From an uncultured Porphyromonadaceae bacterium (GTDB lineage Bacteria > Bacteroidota > Bacteroidia > Bacteroidales > Muribaculaceae): 19,036 nucleotides of DNA. Made by a program: the position numbers and the translations under genes. Under the pieces are notes generated by a model. It was given only the letters and a program-made list of their open reading frames with translations, had not been told where the DNA came from and searched no databases. Shown piece by piece: positions 1-8,249 of this stretch; within the stretch, counting starts at the first letter, position 1, and every line of letters begins with the position of its first letter. The stretch covers positions 1-19,036 of the forward strand of contig CAMWUZ010000010.1 in the NCBI GenBank assembly GCA_947177595.1. Direction: 5' to 3'.

Positions 1-38
1 TGGGGCAACCCATCCCGGTTCGATCCCGGGTCCGGGTA
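1..38 (+). tRNA. tRNA-Leu, 3' part (truncated by window start)
   Basis: The T arm is visible as stem CCCGG (14-18), loop TTCGATC (19-25) and stem CCGGG (26-30). It is followed by the 3' acceptor strand TCCGGGT (31-37) and discriminator A (38). Before it, TGGG-GCAA-CCCA (1-12) folds as a long variable arm, so this is a class II tRNA. The A discriminator and this acceptor strand fit Leu better than Ser (discriminator G). CCA is not encoded, as is common in Bacteroidetes. The anticodon lies outside the window, so the isoacceptor is unknown. Confidence 0.85.
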
Positions 39-45
39 CTGAATT

Positions 46-80
46 GAGGATTCTCACCACGAGAGTCCTCTTTTATTTTT
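46..80 (+). terminator. Rho-independent terminator after tRNA-Leu
   Basis: A 10-bp stem, GAGGATTCTC (46-55) paired with GAGAGTCCTC (61-70) with one G-T wobble, encloses the loop ACCAC. It is followed by the T-rich run TTTTATTTTT (71-80). It lies 7 nt after the tRNA and would end its transcript. Confidence 0.85.
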
Positions 81-146
81 TATCATCTTAGCTCATAGAT
101 AACTTATTTGTGGTAGGAGATATATTAAAAAATATGGAGGTGTGGG

Positions 147-176
147 TTGCGGATTTGGGTTTGTTAGTTATCTTTG
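147..176 (+). promoter_or_regulatory. Bacteroidales-type promoter for tsaC-clc
   Basis: TATCTTTG at 169-176 matches the Bacteroidetes -7 consensus TAnnTTTG exactly. A TTG at 147-149 lies 19 bp upstream, the usual spacing for the -33 element. The expected transcription start falls about 4-8 nt after the box, close to the ATG at 182, so the 5' leader would be absent or very short. It is predicted from sequence only, and an upstream promoter could also exist. Confidence 0.5.
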
Positions 177-181
177 CAATA

Positions 182-751
182 ATGATTGACCGCGAGGACA
201 TAGATGCTTGCGTTGCCGCGCTGAGGCGTGGTGGCGTAATTGTTTATCCGACAGACACTGTTTGGGGTATCGGTTGCGATGCTACCAACAGTGCGGCAGT
301 GCGGCGGGTGTTTGAAATCAAGCGTCGTGCCGATGCCAAGGCTCTCATCAGCCTTGTGAGTGACGAGGCTATGCTTGAGCGCTGGGTTGACGATATTCCG
401 GAGGTGGCTTTTGAGCTGATAGAAGCAGCGGTGAATCCGATGACGATAGTCTATGACCATCCGGTAGGGCTGGCTCCGGAGCTCCTTGCCGAGGACGGTA
501 GCGCGGCTCTCCGTGTTACCGGTGATTCTTTTTGTCAGGCGTTGTGCCGTGCACTGCGCAAGCCGCTCGTTAGTACCAGCGCCAATATCAGCGGGAGTAC
601 CGCTCCGCGGAGCTATGCCGGTATAAGTGCGGAGATTCTTGAATCGGCGGACTATGTGGCTCTTACCCGCAGGGAGGATTGCCGCGCCGCAAAACCTTCC
701 ACTGTCATCAAGCTGGGCAGCGGCGGTCTGATAAGCGTTATTAGAAAATAG
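182..751 (+). CDS. tsaC: Threonylcarbamoyl-AMP synthase (TsaC/Sua5/YrdC family)
   Basis: It makes L-threonylcarbamoyl-AMP from threonine, bicarbonate and ATP, the first step of the t6A37 modification of ANN-decoding tRNAs in the cytoplasm. From the ATG at 182 the protein is 189 aa, a single YrdC domain without the Sua5 C-terminal domain. Family motifs are visible: VYPTDTVWGIGCDAT (21-35), KRRADAKAL (47-55), STSANISG (131-138) and PSTVIKL (172-178). The frame stays open upstream to a GTG at 110 and an ATG at 134, but those would add an odd hydrophobic extension not seen in the family, so 182 is preferred. It lies 4 nt upstream of the CLC gene and is probably co-transcribed with it. The partner gene tsaE is on the other strand at 2564-3001. 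Confidence 0.92.
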   Translation: MIDREDIDACVAALRRGGVIVYPTDTVWGIGCDATNSAAVRRVFEIKRRADAKALISLVSDEAMLERWVDDIPEVAFELIEAAVNPMTIVYDHPVGLAPELLAEDGSAALRVTGDSFCQALCRALRKPLVSTSANISGSTAPRSYAGISAEILESADYVALTRREDCRAAKPSTVIKLGSGGLISVIRK

Positions 752-755
752 TGGC

Positions 756-2561
756 ATGGGGGTAGAGAAAAAATCACTTAAAGAGCGGCTTCATGATAGC
801 TTCATGAGCTTCCTGCTGTGGCGTGAGAAGCATGTGACAGAGAAGACCTTTGTGGTGATTCTTTCTCTCATAGTAGGTACACTCGGAGGCTTCGCGGCTC
901 TTATTCTGAAGACTCTTATCCATTTTATAAGTTCTCTTCTCACATCTCACCTCGCTATCAATGAGGGCAACTATCTCTACTTCATCTATCCGGTGGTGGG
1001 CATCCTCATCACGGTGCTGTTTGTCAGATATGTGGTAAGGGACAATATCAGCCACGGTGTCACAAAGGTGCTGTATGCCATCTCCCAGAACAAGAGCCGC
1101 CTGAAGCGGCATAATATGTACAGCTCCATGCTTGCCAGCTCAATCACCATAGGCTTCGGCGGATCGGTGGGAGCTGAGGGTCCGATAGTATATACCGGAG
1201 CAGCGATAGGCTCTAATCTCGGGTCATGGATGCGTATGCCGCCGAGAGTGCTTATGATCCTGGTGGGTTGTGGTGCGGCAGCCGGCATCGCCGGTATCTT
1301 CAAGGCACCGATAGCCGGTATGCTGTTCACTCTGGAGGTGCTGATGATAGACCTGACCACGGTGAGCGTTATGCCGCTTCTCATCTCATCGATCACCGGA
1401 GCTACTATCGCATATGTTTTCACCGGCTACGATGTTGAGTTTTTTTTCATTCAGAGCGAGCCGTTTGTAACCGGGGCAATACCTTTCGTGATACTGCTCG
1501 GGGTGTTCACAGGGCTCGTATCGCTCTACTTCACGCGAGTGATGAACATGATGGAAAACTATTTCGGCTCTATCAAAAGCCGGTTTGCCAAGCTGTGTGT
1601 GGGCGGGGCTATTCTGTCAAGCCTCATATTCATTTTTCCTCCGCTCTACGGTGAGGGCTATGGCGCAATCATAAGCCTTCTCGGTGGAGATGTCGGCAGT
1701 ATTCTTGACAGCTCGCTTTTCTATGCGGACCGCGACAATGTGTGGTTCATTCTGGTGTTTATCGGGCTGATTATCCTGACAAAAGTATTCGCCACCTCGG
1801 CTACCAACGGTGCCGGAGGAGTGGGCGGAACATTCGCCCCCTCGTTGTATGTAGGATGTATGGCAGGATTCTTTTTCGCTTCGCTCACCAACCATCTTTT
1901 CGGTCTTGACCTGTCTGTGAAAAACTTCGCTCTGATGGGGATGAGCGGTGTGATGAGCGGTGTGATGCACGCGCCTCTCATGGCGATCTTCCTCACAGCC
2001 GAGCTGACAGGCGGCTACGAACTGTTTCTACCGCTGCTGATTGTGAGCACACTTAGCTACGGTACCATAAAAATGTTTGAGCCGTACAGCATCTATGCAA
2101 TGCGTCTCGCGCAGCGCGGAGAGCTGCTGACCCATCACAAGGATAAAGCGGTGCTTACACTGCTGAAAATAGACAATGTGATTGAAACGGATTTCATGAC
2201 GGTGAATCCGGACATGAGCCTGAAGGAGATGGTCGAGGTGATATCCAAGAGCAACCGCAATCTCTTCCCGGTGGTTGATAGTGATAACGGGCGTCTGCTC
2301 GGAGTTGTTCTTCTGGACGAGATCAGAAACATAATGTTCCGCCCGGATCTCTACCGCCGTATGTATGTGCGCACATTTATGAGCACTCCGCCGGCAAGTA
2401 TCGAGGTGGGCAGCAGTATGGAAACAGTGATGAAAACCTTTGATGACACCGGCGCATGGAATCTGCCGGTGGTGGAAAACGGCAGATATGTGGGTTTCGT
2501 GTCAAAGTCAAAGATTTTCAACTCCTATAGGCGCGTGCTTCGCCACTATAGCGAAGACTGA
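756..2561 (+). CDS. CLC-family chloride channel/transporter with C-terminal CBS pair
   Basis: A polytopic inner-membrane protein of 601 aa that moves Cl- or a related anion. The CLC core covers residues about 30-455. Signature segments are GSVGAEGP (136-143, with E141 as the gating glutamate), the KAPIAGMLFTLEV segment (183-195) and GGTFAPSLYVG (357-367). Two CBS domains follow at about 478-530 and 540-595 and usually bind adenine nucleotides or regulate the pore. The position matching the internal proton glutamate of CLC-ec1 (E203) is V195, as in channel-type CLCs, and the selectivity-filter segment is SHGVTKVL (99-106) instead of GSGIPE. Transport mode therefore cannot be assumed to be H+/Cl- exchange. 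The gene follows tsaC by 4 nt. Its stop codon lies in a 24-bp palindrome shared with the convergent tsaE. Confidence 0.93.
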   Translation: MGVEKKSLKERLHDSFMSFLLWREKHVTEKTFVVILSLIVGTLGGFAALILKTLIHFISSLLTSHLAINEGNYLYFIYPVVGILITVLFVRYVVRDNISHGVTKVLYAISQNKSRLKRHNMYSSMLASSITIGFGGSVGAEGPIVYTGAAIGSNLGSWMRMPPRVLMILVGCGAAAGIAGIFKAPIAGMLFTLEVLMIDLTTVSVMPLLISSITGATIAYVFTGYDVEFFFIQSEPFVTGAIPFVILLGVFTGLVSLYFTRVMNMMENYFGSIKSRFAKLCVGGAILSSLIFIFPPLYGEGYGAIISLLGGDVGSILDSSLFYADRDNVWFILVFIGLIILTKVFATSATNGAGGVGGTFAPSLYVGCMAGFFFASLTNHLFGLDLSVKNFALMGMSGVMSGVMHAPLMAIFLTAELTGGYELFLPLLIVSTLSYGTIKMFEPYSIYAMRLAQRGELLTHHKDKAVLTLLKIDNVIETDFMTVNPDMSLKEMVEVISKSNRNLFPVVDSDNGRLLGVVLLDEIRNIMFRPDLYRRMYVRTFMSTPPASIEVGSSMETVMKTFDDTGAWNLPVVENGRYVGFVSKSKIFNSYRRVLRHYSED

Positions 2562-2574
2562 TATCAGTCTTCGC
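2551..2574. terminator. 24-bp perfect palindrome at the convergent clc/tsaE ends, possible bidirectional terminator
   Basis: GCGAAGACTGAT (2551-2562) is followed directly by its exact reverse complement (2563-2574). The palindrome contains both stop codons: TGA 2559-2561 on plus and TGA 2566-2564 on minus. In RNA from either strand it would fold into a strong hairpin. There is no U-tract, so intrinsic termination is uncertain. No other terminator separates the two convergent genes. Confidence 0.5.
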
Positions 2575-3001
2575 CGTCAAAGGTTAGCGTGCGGCTTCCG
2601 TCAGGATTGACCGTGATTTTCACATCAACAGTGTCATCAGGCAGAATATCAGCGATTTTTTCAGGCCACTCGAGCAGGCATAGTGCCCCCGAGTCAAAAT
2701 AGTCTTCCACCCCTATGTCAAACGCCTCCTCGATATTTTCTATTCTATAGAGGTCGAAATGATATATGAGTTCAGCGGTGGTATCTGAGCGATATTCGTT
2801 TATGATAGAAAATGTTGGAGATCCCGCGAAATCTTCATCGACTCCCAATTCCTTGCATAGGGCTGAGATAAAAGTGGTTTTTCCCGCTCCCATCTCACCG
2901 CTGAATGCATATACGGTGCGGTCGTCCATGAGAGATGCAAATTCTTTTGCCGCGCGCGGCAGGTCGTCGGTCGAAGCTATTGTAACAGTATGTTTTGCCA
3001 T
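2564..3001 (-). CDS. tsaE: tRNA t6A biosynthesis ATPase TsaE
   Basis: TsaE is the P-loop ATPase that works with TsaB and TsaD to transfer the threonylcarbamoyl group to tRNA A37. The protein is 145 aa, normal for the family. Visible motifs are Walker A GEMGAGKT (35-42), SPTF (61-64), HFDLYRI (81-87) and EWPEKI (111-116). It is the last gene of the minus-strand cluster, 22 nt after porX, and no promoter is obvious in that gap. Its stop codon falls inside the palindrome at 2551-2574. tsaC lies about 1.8 kb away on the other strand. Confidence 0.93.
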   Translation of the reverse strand: MAKHTVTIASTDDLPRAAKEFASLMDDRTVYAFSGEMGAGKTTFISALCKELGVDEDFAGSPTFSIINEYRSDTTAELIYHFDLYRIENIEEAFDIGVEDYFDSGALCLLEWPEKIADILPDDTVDVKITVNPDGSRTLTFDGED

Positions 3002-3023
3002 ATTCGGATGATTGTATGTTGAT

Positions 3024-4583
3024 CTATTGTTTGGGTGTGAGAGTCACTAAGGGCACCAGCATCTCCTGCATGGATATGCCTCCGTGCTGAAAAGTGTCGC
3101 GGTAGTGCTGCGCATATCGGTTGAAATTCGTAGGATAGGCAAAGAAATCTCTGCCGCGCGCAAAAATGTAGGAGGATGAGATACCGGGTGAGGGGAGACC
3201 GAATTCAGCGGCATCCCTTACCTCAAGCACCTTGCCGGGGTCCACTCCGAGATTTTTGCCTACCTTATATCTGAGATTTGAGTTTATATCCCTGTCAGCT
3301 CCCACTTTTACGGGATTATCCACTCTGATAGTGCCGTGGTCGGTGGTGAGAACAACCGTATCGCCTGTGCGCGCAATAGCTTTGAAGAGTTCGCTCAGAG
3401 GTGAATGCAGAAACCATGAGCCTGTTATGGATCGGTATGCCGCATCGGTCGAGGCGAGTTCGCGCACAGCCTTCGATTCTGTGCGCGCATGGCTGAGCAT
3501 ATCTATGAAATTAAGCACTACCGCATTCAGGTCGTTGTTTCTGAGATCACTGATTCTTGCAGTCATGCGGGCGCAGTTCTCGGAATCATTGATTTTTGAA
3601 TATGATATGCGGTAATCGCGGCGCATCCGCTGCATGAAGCCTTCTATCAGAGGTTCCTCATTAAGATTCTTACCCTCCTCGCTCTCCTCATCCACCCATA
3701 GCTGCGGAAACTGCGCGGCAATCTGCCGGGGAAGCAAGCCTGAAAATATAGCGTTGCGGCAATATTGCGTCGCTGTAGGCAATATAGAGCAATACAGCTC
3801 GCTGTGGATATTGAAAATGTCGCCGAGCAGGGGACTCACTGCCACCCATTGGTCGTAGCGGAAGTTGTCAATCACGATGAGCCACACTTTTTTACCCTCG
3901 TCAAGCAACGGCATGACCTTTTCACGCATAATGCGGTGACTCATCATCGGCGCTGACTCGGGTGACGCTATCCATGACGCGTAATTGCGTTCTATGAATT
4001 TGGCGAATGAAAAGTTTGCCTCGTTGATCTGGCTCAGTAGCATATCAGCCATCTCCGCTGCCGCTCCCGGTGCCTCAAGCTCTGTCTGCCTGAAAACCAA
4101 CTTGCGGTAGAGCTCACACCAGTCGGCAAACGAGGTTGCCGAGTATGTAAGGGAGGATATGCGGGCGAATTCATCGCGATAGGAGTTGAGCGACTGTTGC
4201 GCGACAAGAGTAGAGGAGTGCAATATCTTCTTGATTGACAGTAGGATCTGATTGGGATTCACCGGCTTGATGAGATAGTCGGCTATTTTGCTCCCCACAG
4301 CTTGGTCCATGATGTTTTCCTCCTCGCTTTTGGTTATCATGATCACCGGCAGATGAGGTTTTGCCTCCTTGAGTCTTGCAAGTGTTTCAAGTCCGGTGAT
4401 GCCGGGCATATTTTCATCGAGAATCACAAGGTCGAAAGGGGTGGTATCGGCGTAATGCAGTGCATCCACACCGCTGTTTGCCGTCACCACTTCATACCCT
4501 TTTGACTGAAGGAACATTATGTGGGGTTTGAGCAGGTCTATCTCATCGTCCGCCCAGAGTATTTTAGGTCTTGTTTCGCTCAT
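3024..4583 (-). CDS. porX: T9SS response regulator PorX (receiver + PglZ/alkaline-phosphatase-like domain)
   Basis: PorX is the cytoplasmic regulator of the type IX secretion system. In Porphyromonas it acts with the kinase PorY and sigma factor SigP, and its PglZ domain hydrolyses oligonucleotides. The protein is 519 aa, as expected for PorX. The N-terminal receiver (about 6-123) has acidic D12/D13, phospho-acceptor D56 in LVILDENMP, T84 and K106. The PglZ domain (about 205-515) has a plausible metal site of the alkaline-phosphatase superfamily: D239 (VIDNF), candidate nucleophile T272, D361 and H365 (DMLSH), D415-H416 (TTDHG) and H500 (HGG). The start overlaps the porW stop by 4 bp (ATGA), implying translational coupling. 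No porY or sigP is present in the window. Confidence 0.93.
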   Translation of the reverse strand: MSETRPKILWADDEIDLLKPHIMFLQSKGYEVVTANSGVDALHYADTTPFDLVILDENMPGITGLETLARLKEAKPHLPVIMITKSEEENIMDQAVGSKIADYLIKPVNPNQILLSIKKILHSSTLVAQQSLNSYRDEFARISSLTYSATSFADWCELYRKLVFRQTELEAPGAAAEMADMLLSQINEANFSFAKFIERNYASWIASPESAPMMSHRIMREKVMPLLDEGKKVWLIVIDNFRYDQWVAVSPLLGDIFNIHSELYCSILPTATQYCRNAIFSGLLPRQIAAQFPQLWVDEESEEGKNLNEEPLIEGFMQRMRRDYRISYSKINDSENCARMTARISDLRNNDLNAVVLNFIDMLSHARTESKAVRELASTDAAYRSITGSWFLHSPLSELFKAIARTGDTVVLTTDHGTIRVDNPVKVGADRDINSNLRYKVGKNLGVDPGKVLEVRDAAEFGLPSPGISSSYIFARGRDFFAYPTNFNRYAQHYRDTFQHGGISMQEMLVPLVTLTPKQ

Positions 4584-7417
4584 TCTTCTTCCTGTTCATT
4601 GGATCCGTACATCTCCTCCTCGTCAGGGTACTCGTCCGGCGAGAGCACCGCCTCATGCACTCCGCGCGAAGCAGCATCTTCAGCGGCACGGATATACATA
4701 TCCAGAGTGAGACCGTTGCGCAAAATTACTGCAAAATTCTCTTCCGACACTACTATCGGCACCACTTCCGCCGGCAGTCTGACACCTCCGGCACCTTCGA
4801 GCATCGCCCGATACCGCGATACTTCTCCGATATTGGCGAAGCCTTTGATCAGGAGAATGCCCAGATTGCCGAATTCCAGTTGCTCGAGGTCGAAATCACG
4901 TATATTGAAGGTGTTGAAGTTGAAACGCGCCACATCATATAGAATTTCGTTCGCGTTCACACTGTCCAGCGGATATGACAGCAGAAGCATCTGGGGCACA
5001 TCCGGGTCAAGATTCATCCTTACCGTATCGGCTACCTGCGACAGTTCGGTACCACTATCATCGGTTAGTCTTATGGAGCGTATCATTCCGGCACGGTTCG
5101 GTGAGCCGGTATTTAGTTTTCTGCCGGAAGTGGCACCTTTTATATATGCCGATGCAAGCGGAGTCACATCCGCATCGGGATAGCGCTCTACGATTGTGCG
5201 CAGGTCGCTCAGGAATGCGGTGGTATTTCCTTCTGAAACATTGGTGAGTGCTCCGAGAAAAAGGAATTTAGGCATAAGCGGGCTGAGCGGATATTTTTCC
5301 AGGGCTGTTTCGACCGCCCGACGCACCTCGCTGTTTCTGTTTTCAAGGAAATCGGTATATGCCTGCTCATACAGCTCTTCCTGCTTACGCGGCATCTCCT
5401 TGAGGTTGTCGAGATACTGAGGGTCTGTCATCGCCGCACCGAGTGGTGAGTCGGCAAACTGCGACAGAATGAGCTGACGATATTTCTCAGCCTGAGCCAC
5501 ATCTCCCATACGCATATACATCAGATACATATTGTAGTATGTATCGAGGCGATACACATTGTCGGGATACTCGGCGAGCAGTCTCAGCCACGGTTTCTCG
5601 GCAGCCGGATAGTCTTCCAGCTTGTCTTTCAGAATCAGTCCCATATTATACAGCCCTTCCTGGATAATGTCGTGCGCCGCCGCCCGCTGTTCGGGTGTCT
5701 GCGGTATGTCTTTCAGATAGAACTGAGGATTATGCGGGTCATTTTCTATTTGTGTTTGTTTTGTGTCTGTGTTTTCTCCCTCGGCAGTGGCAGTGGTGTC
5801 TGTATTTTCAACCGTTTCCGGTTCATCATTCACCATGGCGAAATCATTTTTGTTGCGTCTGCGCCAGTTGTCCTCGAGTTTTCTTCCACCCCAGCGGCGT
5901 CGGAATTCGTTGGCGCCCGCATTTTTCACATTCTGATTATAGAAATACCAGGAGTTGTCGGTATTGAGAGTGAAAGATGTCGGAGCCTTGGCATTTTCTC
6001 CTCCGCTCTGAGCGCTTTCTCTCGCGGCATCCTCTTCATCGCGTTTCTGCCGTTCCAACTCTTCCGCCTCTTCCTTTTCACGGCGTACAAGGTCGGCGAT
6101 TATGCGGTTCACCACTTCAAGGCGCTGCTCTTCCGTCATGTCGGCGAGGTCGAGGAGCGAGTCCTGCAGGTGAACGTTACGTGAATGCACGGCAAGCTCA
6201 TCGAGCACATCCGAGCGCAGTTTTATTTTGTCAATATCCGGATAGTCCTTTCCAACCATCGTGACCGAAGCGGCGTAGCATGTCTGTGCCTTGTCGTAAT
6301 CACCGAGGTCAAAATAGAGTGCTCCGAGAGCAAGATTGGCAATAGCCATATCGATGCCCTGACGGGTGGATTTGGCTACCGCATTGCTGTATGCCTTCAC
6401 CGCTCCGAGAGTATCGCCCTTTGCGAGAAGCAGATTGCCTTCCGCATGATATATCTGGTCAAGAAATTCTTTGTTGCGCTCATATTTAGCCATACCGCGG
6501 ATCGCTTTCAGTTCCGATTCGATATTTTTGCCTGAAGCTGTGGCGCCTTGTCTTATGCGGGCATTGAATTTAATACGGTAGGGGGTGGAAAGTCCGGAAC
6601 TGACTTGGGAATATGCTTCGGTAGCTCCGGCATTGTCACCGGTGCGCTGCAAAATCTGACCGAGCAGAAAGGTGAGGCGTGTGCGCTGAATACCTTTGCT
6701 CGTTGCGATTGCCTCTCTTAAAGGAGCGATAGCCTCGGCATATTGCCCGGATGAAATGAGTATGTCGGCATCAGTGAAGGCATATAGCCCTTTGAGTGTG
6801 GCATCGGTGAGCTCTTTTGTCTTTACGCGGTCAAGAATAGCGCGAGCCTCGTTCAGCCACCCGGCGGCGCAGTAGCTGCGCGCCTGCCAGATTTTTGCCT
6901 CGGTCACGGTTTGCGGCAACCAGCTGAAATGACGCGCTATATACATGAATGTGGAAGCGGCACCGAGAAAATCGCCGTCCATATATCGGCTTCGTGCCAT
7001 CAGCATCCACGCATTGTGGATAAACGGATTATACTCCTCCCGCTTGAGCCATTCGCGATACTCCGGGTCTCTGCTTTTGCCCGGAATGCGCTGCGGACGC
7101 TTCTTTATGGAGCGTAGCTGAATGGCTTTCTGTGCTTTTTCGATAGAGCGGTTGAAGTCTCCGTTTGGCTGTGGGGCATCCTTATTGGTCCGTGCTTCCG
7201 CAGGATGCATGGGTATAAGTTTGGTGAAGTCGTCCTCATAGCCCGTTTCCATGCTTTTGAGGGTCTCCTTATAGTGTTCGTCGCCGTTGAAATAAATGTT
7301 GTAGCGGGTAATAAACGCCTGATAGTTGCGCGTGGCTGCCGTATTCTTCTTGAGTGTGCAGCTCCCCAAAAGTGTGGCACATACAGCGGCAAATATCAGT
7401 AACCATTTATTTCTCAC
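4580..7417 (-). CDS. porW: T9SS lipoprotein PorW/SprE with TPR repeats
   Basis: A 945-aa lipoprotein of the PorW/SprE family, needed for type IX secretion in Porphyromonas and for gliding and secretion in Flavobacterium. PorW is thought to link the secretion machinery to its outer-membrane components. The signal peptide ends in the lipobox LGSC (Cys20). The following FITRYNIYFNGDEHYKE segment is the characteristic start of this family. Helical TPR-like repeats fill about 125-430 and 575-720. They are interrupted by a charged E/K/R-rich stretch (about 445-480), likely coiled coil, and a polar linker. The stop overlaps the porX start (ATGA). It starts 4 nt after the metal permease stop. The symbol rests on family recognition, not on an alignment. 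Confidence 0.88.
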   Translation of the reverse strand: MRNKWLLIFAAVCATLLGSCTLKKNTAATRNYQAFITRYNIYFNGDEHYKETLKSMETGYEDDFTKLIPMHPAEARTNKDAPQPNGDFNRSIEKAQKAIQLRSIKKRPQRIPGKSRDPEYREWLKREEYNPFIHNAWMLMARSRYMDGDFLGAASTFMYIARHFSWLPQTVTEAKIWQARSYCAAGWLNEARAILDRVKTKELTDATLKGLYAFTDADILISSGQYAEAIAPLREAIATSKGIQRTRLTFLLGQILQRTGDNAGATEAYSQVSSGLSTPYRIKFNARIRQGATASGKNIESELKAIRGMAKYERNKEFLDQIYHAEGNLLLAKGDTLGAVKAYSNAVAKSTRQGIDMAIANLALGALYFDLGDYDKAQTCYAASVTMVGKDYPDIDKIKLRSDVLDELAVHSRNVHLQDSLLDLADMTEEQRLEVVNRIIADLVRREKEEAEELERQKRDEEDAARESAQSGGENAKAPTSFTLNTDNSWYFYNQNVKNAGANEFRRRWGGRKLEDNWRRRNKNDFAMVNDEPETVENTDTTATAEGENTDTKQTQIENDPHNPQFYLKDIPQTPEQRAAAHDIIQEGLYNMGLILKDKLEDYPAAEKPWLRLLAEYPDNVYRLDTYYNMYLMYMRMGDVAQAEKYRQLILSQFADSPLGAAMTDPQYLDNLKEMPRKQEELYEQAYTDFLENRNSEVRRAVETALEKYPLSPLMPKFLFLGALTNVSEGNTTAFLSDLRTIVERYPDADVTPLASAYIKGATSGRKLNTGSPNRAGMIRSIRLTDDSGTELSQVADTVRMNLDPDVPQMLLLSYPLDSVNANEILYDVARFNFNTFNIRDFDLEQLEFGNLGILLIKGFANIGEVSRYRAMLEGAGGVRLPAEVVPIVVSEENFAVILRNGLTLDMYIRAAEDAASRGVHEAVLSPDEYPDEEEMYGSNEQEEE

Positions 7418-7421
7418 GATA

Positions 7422-8249
7422 TTATGCGGATTTAGTCATTCTTGAATTGCGGATGACAGGCATCGCGAATGAGAGAATAAGATATATTCCGCACATTCCC
7501 AATACGATAAGCGCGGAGCAAGGAACGTCTATAACTGTGCACAGCAGTAGCCCTCCTATGCAGCAGATAAGCGAAACGGCAACCGAGGTGAGCATTATGG
7601 TGCCGAAGCGGCGGCAGAATAGTTCGGCTATCATCTGAGGCAAGGTGAGCATAGACATCAGCAGCATTACACCCACGAGACGTATCGTGAGCACTATGCA
7701 CACCGCTACGAGAACAGTCATTGAATAGCTCAATAACCGCACCGGGAGATGTATGACGGTTGCAAAGTCGCGGTCAAACGCACACAACACAATCTTTTTA
7801 TAGAAGAGAGCGAAGAATATTACAAGCACTGCGGTGAATATTCCGAACGCCCACAGATCGCCCGATGCTATGGTGAGTACATTGCCGAACAGAAACCCGT
7901 TCAGTTCGGGCACATAGCCGGAAGTGAGGAATACGAAAAGAATACCAATAGCCATACCGAGTGCCCACACCACCGCAGTGGCGCTATCCTCCCTGATTCT
8001 TCCGCGGGTGGACATCAGCTCCACGCCCATAGATGAGGCTATTGCAAACACCGCCGCCATAAAGATAGGGTTGATGCCGAAATAGTAGCCGAGTCCGAGT
8101 CCGCCGAAACAGGCATGGGTCACTCCGCCGCTGATAGATACCAGTCGGCGGGTAACGATATATGTGCCTATCATCGCTGATGCCACACTGATAATGGCAA
8201 GTCCCGCGAGGGCATAGATGAAAAACGGATATTTGATAAGTTCAAACAT
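7422..8249 (-). CDS. Metal ABC transporter permease (ZnuB/TroC family)
   Basis: An inner-membrane permease of the ABC-3 family, which imports Zn2+, Mn2+ or Fe2+. The protein is 275 aa with about eight hydrophobic segments. Family-like segments are SGGVTHACFGGLGLGYYFG, REDSATAVVWALGMAIGIL and RLVGVMLLMSMLTLPQ. I chose the ATG at 8249 (MFELIKYPF). The frame stays open to 8282, but that would add 11 charged residues and deepen the overlap. With this start it overlaps the upstream gene by 8 bp. No metal ATPase or solute-binding protein is encoded nearby, so its partners must be elsewhere. The metal cannot be told from the sequence. It sits 4 nt upstream of porW. Confidence 0.88.
   Translation of the reverse strand: MFELIKYPFFIYALAGLAIISVASAMIGTYIVTRRLVSISGGVTHACFGGLGLGYYFGINPIFMAAVFAIASSMGVELMSTRGRIREDSATAVVWALGMAIGILFVFLTSGYVPELNGFLFGNVLTIASGDLWAFGIFTAVLVIFFALFYKKIVLCAFDRDFATVIHLPVRLLSYSMTVLVAVCIVLTIRLVGVMLLMSMLTLPQMIAELFCRRFGTIMLTSVAVSLICCIGGLLLCTVIDVPCSALIVLGMCGIYLILSFAMPVIRNSRMTKSA

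Noticed and set aside
110..181. N-terminal extension of tsaC from GTG 110 or ATG 134
   Set aside because: Adds a hydrophobic segment unlike the family and overlaps the likely promoter.
164..757. 197-aa minus-strand ORF opposite tsaC
   Set aside because: tsaC has full family motifs; the antisense product has none.
4521..5183. 220-aa plus-strand ORF opposite porW
   Set aside because: Shadow of the porW reading frame; no recognisable domain and no spacing consistent with the neighbouring genes.
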